This document shows positions 59,987 to 64,000 of a stretch of 64,000 nt of DNA, one piece after another (the stretch's first letter is position 1; the number at the start of each line of letters is the position of its first letter). The notes beneath the pieces were generated by a model, which had not been told where the DNA came from, ran no database searches, and saw only the letters and a list, made by a program, of their open reading frames with translations. The stretch comes from Halocaridina rubra (lineage: Eukaryota; Arthropoda; Malacostraca; Decapoda; Atyidae). The translations under genes were made by a program, and so were the position numbers. The stretch covers positions 77,501-141,500 of the forward strand of contig JAXCGZ010003863.1 in NCBI GenBank assembly GCA_037179515.1. Direction: 5' to 3'.

Positions 59987-60136
59987 CTAACCCAGGTTAG
60001 CTTAGTTAACTAGTTACCTACCTTTTTGTTGAACCTCTAACCCAGGTTAGCTTAGTTAGCTAGTTACCTACCTTTTAGTTGAACTTCTAACCCAGGTTAA
60101 CTTAGTTAGCTAGTTACCTACCTTTTAGTTGAACTT
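59987..60136. repeat. 50-bp tandem repeat, three units
   Basis: Unit starts at 59987, 60037 and 60087; each reads CTAACCCAGGTTAGCTTAGT, TAGCTAGTTACCTACCTTTT, AGTTGAACT(T) with few changes. The period is exactly 50. Confidence 0.93.
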
Positions 60137-60159
60137 ACCATTTCAACTTTTTACATTTT

Positions 60160-61220
60160 TCTTCTATTCATTCATCTTATACTTGTCATATTTGCTTTTA
60201 AGTCATTTACTGTTGCAGCATACACAATATGTGTTGGCTAACTGTTCCAACGATTAACTACTTTTTGAGAAAAAAAATAAAGTATTTTCTGATAATCTTA
60301 GATCATTATTTCTTATAAATCATACAATTATGAATCCCTTGTTGCATTTTTCTTTTTCCGAAATAGTGTGTCGACATTTATATGTTCTAATATTTACATT
60401 ATTTTAAACACCTCTACAGTTGTAATCCCCAATCCCTTGCATATTTCTACATAAGACAGATTACATAATTCCGGTGGCTCTGAATTCATTCAATAGCTTC
60501 TATATCCTTTCGTAGATAAGGTGATCAAGTTTGTTCTGCATTTTCAAGATGGAGCCTCACACATCTTTTATTTAAAATCTTAAGTTTCTCTGAATTCTAA
60601 TATGCAAAAGAGTTTTTTATTCCTACCATTTGACTTGCATTTTTTGTTATTGCTTTAATTTGATATGCCAGTTTGTGAGCAGAACTTATATACACTCCCA
60701 AATCTTTTTGTTTCTCTTTGACTGCCAGATAATTCCCATTCATTGTATATTGCAGTTTTAACTCTATAATGCAACACTGAAGTACAGCATCCAATCCTTT
60801 GCCCAGTCTGTCAGTCTATTTAGGTCTGGAGATTGTACACATCTATATATTTTGGTATTATCAGTAAAGATCTTACATTTGCTTTGTAAACAGTGGCGTA
60901 AATCATTTATATACAGTATATCACACAAAAATAAAGCCTAAGTTTGATCCTTGAGATACCCCACTACCAATATCTTGCCATCTTGATCTTGTTTCATTAA
61001 CTGCAACAGATTTCATTCTTTTACTTAAAAAACTTCAATCCTTGTCTGGATTTTTCCTTGGATACCAACTCTCCATATCTTATATAATACTATGTAAAGA
61101 TACGCTCAAAAAAGCTTCTGAAGTCTACATACATTGTGTCAGATGGTTTATTCTCATCATACATCTGTGCCCACTCCTCTAATGCTTCCAGTAAGTTGTA
61201 AATTTGGGTGATTATTTAAC
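60160..61220 (-). mobile_element. Decayed CR1-like LINE fragment
   Basis: The minus strand carries, in broken frames, SGVSQGSNLG (near 60950), TDNTKIYRC-like palm sequence, then NYLAVKEKQKDLGVYISSAH at 60640-60740. Below 60600, a SPYLRKDIEAIE-like stretch corresponds to the PHLKKHIAKLEKVQ region of the young copies. It is very diverged and belongs to another subfamily. Confidence 0.65.
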
Positions 61221-61725
61221 AGTGTGGGTCGCTTGAGAATTGATGTGGCTCATGTCTCTTGAATAAACATCAGTCCCACTTTGGTTTTGCTTATTATTGA
61301 TAATGAACCATAACTGTATTTGCGTAATTTTTAGCAAAGTAGCAGTTTTTCAGGAGTGGTTGATGTGAGTTCTAGACGTATATGTCAAAGAATTACTATT
61401 TGAAGAGGTACAAGGACGGGTTATGGAGAGGTGTATAAAGCGAATTTTATCCTTAATTATACCCATGGATGTTGATAATTGACAAAATATTTAAAACTAC
61501 TACTTGCTTCCTAAATTCTTTAATTAACCTAGCCAATCTTAACCTAACATATTATTATATTTTATGAATATTGTGAAAAACACATAGAAATTCATTGGAA
61601 AACCATACTGTAGCAACTCATTCAGATTTGGAAGTAAACATTTACCCACAAAGTTTTGAAGCAAAATGGATATATTGGATAAATTCTTTGGAACAGTACA
61701 ATGATCTTGATGAGATTGTTAAATC
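61221..61725. other. Gene-free stretch with third copy of the 59.1-kb repeat arm
   Basis: 61308-61440 (ATTTGCGTAATTTTTAGCAA, CAGGAGTGGTTGATGTGAGT, GACGTATATGTCAAAGAATT, GGGTTATGGAGAGG) matches the arm at 59110-59225 in direct orientation. Confidence 0.5.
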
Positions 61726-62094
61726 CTATGTTGGCTCCTGCCAGTTGTAGGAAATTATGTGATTTCCAGTGCAGCTCATGCGACGAGTAGGATAAGAATA
61801 GTCGAATATATGAGTGTCTTTTATGAAATGTGCCCTCTCACTGACAGACGGTTGTGATCCGACTCTCATGACACAAATACTGTTTACAGGAATGACATCT
61901 GGATGATTGAGTGGTAGTTGTCCCTCCACTAACAAATCTGCTATAGTCAGTGAGTCCCCTAGTTTTCCCTTCTTGCCTAGTGTATTAAAATCTTGAAAAT
62001 AATACTTGTAATTGTATATAACAATACTGAATTTGTGGATGACATCCTGCTTTGAAAAGTACTGCACCGTTTTATGTGCCACAGTTAGTTTCCA
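61726..62094 (-). CDS. Unrecognised open frame
   Basis: A minus-strand frame of about 120 codons with no ATG at its start. It contains LGDSLTIADLLVEGQLPLNH and PDVIPVNSICVMRVGS and ends SYNWQEPT. Composition is more balanced than most of the AT-rich flank. I recognise no family. It abuts a SINE on its upstream side. It could be an exon, a piece of a decayed transposon or chance; I favour the last two. Confidence 0.2.
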   Translation of the reverse strand, partial: WKLTVAHKTVQYFSKQDVIHKFSIVIYNYKYYFQDFNTLGKKGKLGDSLTIADLLVEGQLPLNHPDVIPVNSICVMRVGSQPSVSERAHFIKDTHIFDYSYPTRRMSCTGNHIISYNWQEPT

Positions 62095-62240
62095 TTAGAA
62101 TGGGGGTGGACACAGACATGATGGAGCTGGGGATTGGAATTAAGGCAAGATATATTTTCTAATACCCTGTGGTGGGCCTGAACCATTGTTAATATCTTCC
62201 AGACTGTCATGCTTTACCACTGAGCCACTGCAGCCCCTTC
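62083..62240 (-). repeat. SINE family A, antisense copy
   Basis: TTTCCATTAGAATGGGGGTGG, TGATGGAGCTGGGGATTGG, CCTGTGGTGGGCCTGAACC, and the tRNA-like end TACCACTGAGCCACTGCAGC. Confidence 0.7.
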
Positions 62241-62701
62241 TTTAGCGGTATAGTGTTAAACTTTTGATTGTTATACTAGTACAGTATTCATATAACGAAG
62301 GGACCTGTTTTTGGCAAGAGGCTTTATGGAGACTCTAGTCCTCAATTGACTACCAGGGGCCAGTGTAAGAGAAACTCATTAGTAGTGATTTTAGCTTTGA
62401 AAAAAGTTAATTTAAGGTTTTTATCATATAAAGTGTCATATTGTTATGGGATTCTGATGGTGTTAAATATTGATGTTGGTAGTTATTGTGAGGCAGTGTG
62501 ACGAGTTATTTAATTTTTCTTGCAGATGTAAATTTTATAATATATGCTCATGTACTGAGTTATTAAGGGAACCCTGGACCTAAGATACCTCTTGAATTAT
62601 AATGTCATGTGCTTGGCTTTCCATAAAAACCAAAGTTTGTGTGTAATTATGTTTGAAACTACTGTGCATACTTTATTCTACAAAACAGGACTTTATTTCA
62701 G
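62241..62701. other. Gene-free stretch upstream of putative exon
   Basis: Ends in a plausible 3' splice site (ACTTTATTTCAG at 62690-62701). Confidence 0.35.
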
Positions 62702-62726
62702 AGTGCTGCACAGTATATAACTGAGA

Positions 62727-62910
62727 ATGCCATTCACTCATAAGATGTGGTATCCACTTTTTCGAAATAAATGGAGGTCATCTGCTTCTTGGCTTTTCAA
62801 AATGGGGTCTCCAGCCTCTCCACAAGAGTCCCTCATCTCCACCGGTTATTTTGTAAAAAGATCTCAAGAGCATATTCCAAAACCTGAGCTATCGTCGACT
62901 GACAGGGAGG
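62727..62910 (+). CDS. Putative first coding exon of an unidentified gene
   Basis: The exon would run 62702-62910: acceptor TTTATTTCAG at 62701, 25 nt of 5' UTR with an in-frame stop before the ATG at 62727, 61 codons, and a consensus donor GAGG|GTAAGT at 62911 (phase 1). The peptide starts MPFTHKMWYPLFRNKWRSSA, has SPASPQESLISTGYFVKR, and ends ELSSTDREG. It is basic and Ser-rich without a signal peptide or membrane segment. I recognise no family. The combination of acceptor, start and strong donor argues for a real exon. The remainder would lie beyond 64000. Confidence 0.4.
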
Positions 62911-64000
62911 GTAAGTTGACCATTATAAGTAACAACTAGGTATATTTAATTACTGGTTGTGTAATTTATGATTTTAAATAGTAAATAAAGGTAATGCATG
63001 AGAAGTGTGCCCATGGTAATCTTTTTCTTGAGAGCACCCTATGATCTCCTAGGTGTACTCGGCCCATTTCTCAAATCAAAAATAGCTGCTACAACCACAT
63101 ACTAGGAATTGATTTTGAAATGGAAGCCTCAATTTTTTCTGCTACCTGTACCTTTTTGATGCATAGCTGATTTATTGTACATTTGTTTTATTGTAACCTG
63201 CATGGAGGTAGAGTTGCCCATACAGTGGAAATTGAGAAATAACAAGCCTGACATTTGAGATTTCAGTCCTACCGTATGACATTAGAAAGGGCTCTAACCT
63301 TACTCCCTCTAAGCCTAATGCTCCACCCTGTCTCTTACCACCTCCATTAGCATGGAGTCTGAAAGAAAAAATAGTAAATGTAATTGCTAGTTGACTCTGA
63401 TTCTTTATATATCTACCACTGACTTGACATTTAAATATATTGATATAGTTGATATGAAGTGTATATCTTGCTTTGATAAAGATAGTCCACCTTAAAGGCT
63501 ACCATATTGAGTAGGTTAGCAATAGTCATTGCATAATTTAGATTTCTTTGGGAATGTGTCTTATCTTTGTTGGCTAGAGTATGGGTAACAAGCGCTTAAT
63601 AGTATATGATACATTCCATGCCTTAAGAGTGAGAGTTATGCCAAATAAAATGCAGAGGTGCTCTTTTTAAGCTTGGGGGTTCATTATACTTTTTTTTTCA
63701 ACCCGAAAGGTGTCTATCCCTTTATTTATGTATATTATTTTTATCTATAGGATAACCTTTTATGCCCTTATTTAATCCTGTGCTTACTGGATACTGTTGT
63801 ATGACTGATCTCACATATCTAACATGTGCTGAAATAGCTAATTCTTTATTAATATATGCTTTTGCCTATATGATAGCCATTTATCCCCTGAGCTAGCTAA
63901 TACACTGCCATATCACTAACTTCATGCGCATAATGTGTACTCACATTCCATGCTAAGTTGACAGTGGGTGCCAGAGGAGGGATATTTCTTAGGCTGGTAT
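62911..64000. other. Gene-free stretch to window end
   Basis: AT-rich; if the exon above is real this is intron. No further exon was recognised. Confidence 0.4.

Noticed and set aside
59987..60136. CRISPR-like array
   Set aside because: Units are directly contiguous with no variable spacers, in a eukaryotic context.

Overview
This is a eukaryotic nuclear window, most likely from a decapod crustacean and perhaps a crab. I infer this from the one conserved gene (an animal ARF6 with arthropod-like intron structure), from the mix of CR1-like and RTE-like LINEs, tRNA-derived SINEs and pogo/Tigger elements, and from very long AT, GA and ATT microsatellites. Nothing is bacterial: there are no operons, no CRISPR array and no phage genes.

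The anchor is ARF6, complete on the minus strand. Its three coding exons are 17707-17892 (plus 11 nt of 5' UTR), 11552-11750 and 9273-9415. They join in frame to a 175-residue small GTPase with all nucleotide-binding motifs. A further intron lies in the 5' UTR, and its first exon was not found. The roughly 6-kb first coding intron is the most unusual part of the window. At its acceptor end it carries about 20 degenerate copies of its own splice-acceptor junction, and at its donor end at least five degenerate copies of its own exon-donor junction. It also holds a Tigger derivative, a Tigger transposase remnant and long GA and AT arrays.

Layout: 1-9 kb is AT-rich sequence with a decayed LINE, SINE copies, a fold-back repeat, a MITE and a 700-bp AT array. 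9.3-17.9 kb is ARF6. 18-31 kb (upstream of the ARF6 coding exons, perhaps 5'-UTR intron) is a SINE cluster, a jockey/I-like LINE, an old CR1-like copy with an RTE fragment inside it, a MITE and a SINE with an ATT tail. 31-43 kb is a nest: a decayed Ty3/gypsy element interrupted by a CR1-like copy, which is interrupted by a younger copy of the same family. 44.6-51.3 kb is an RTE-like LINE between two ATT arrays, with a young CR1-like copy in its 3' UTR; that copy has an uninterrupted 940-codon endonuclease/reverse transcriptase frame. 52-58 kb holds two more CR1-like copies, one keeping the remains of ORF1. 58-64 kb is lower-copy sequence with palindromic repeats, a decayed LINE, an unrecognised open frame and a possible first coding exon of a plus-strand gene.

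Apart from ARF6 and that possible exon, every sizeable protein-like frame I could place is transposon-derived or a microsatellite translation. I do not see a novel multigene system. The most notable things are the junction-derived repeats in the ARF6 intron and the well-resolved nesting and 3'-end biology of the CR1-like family.
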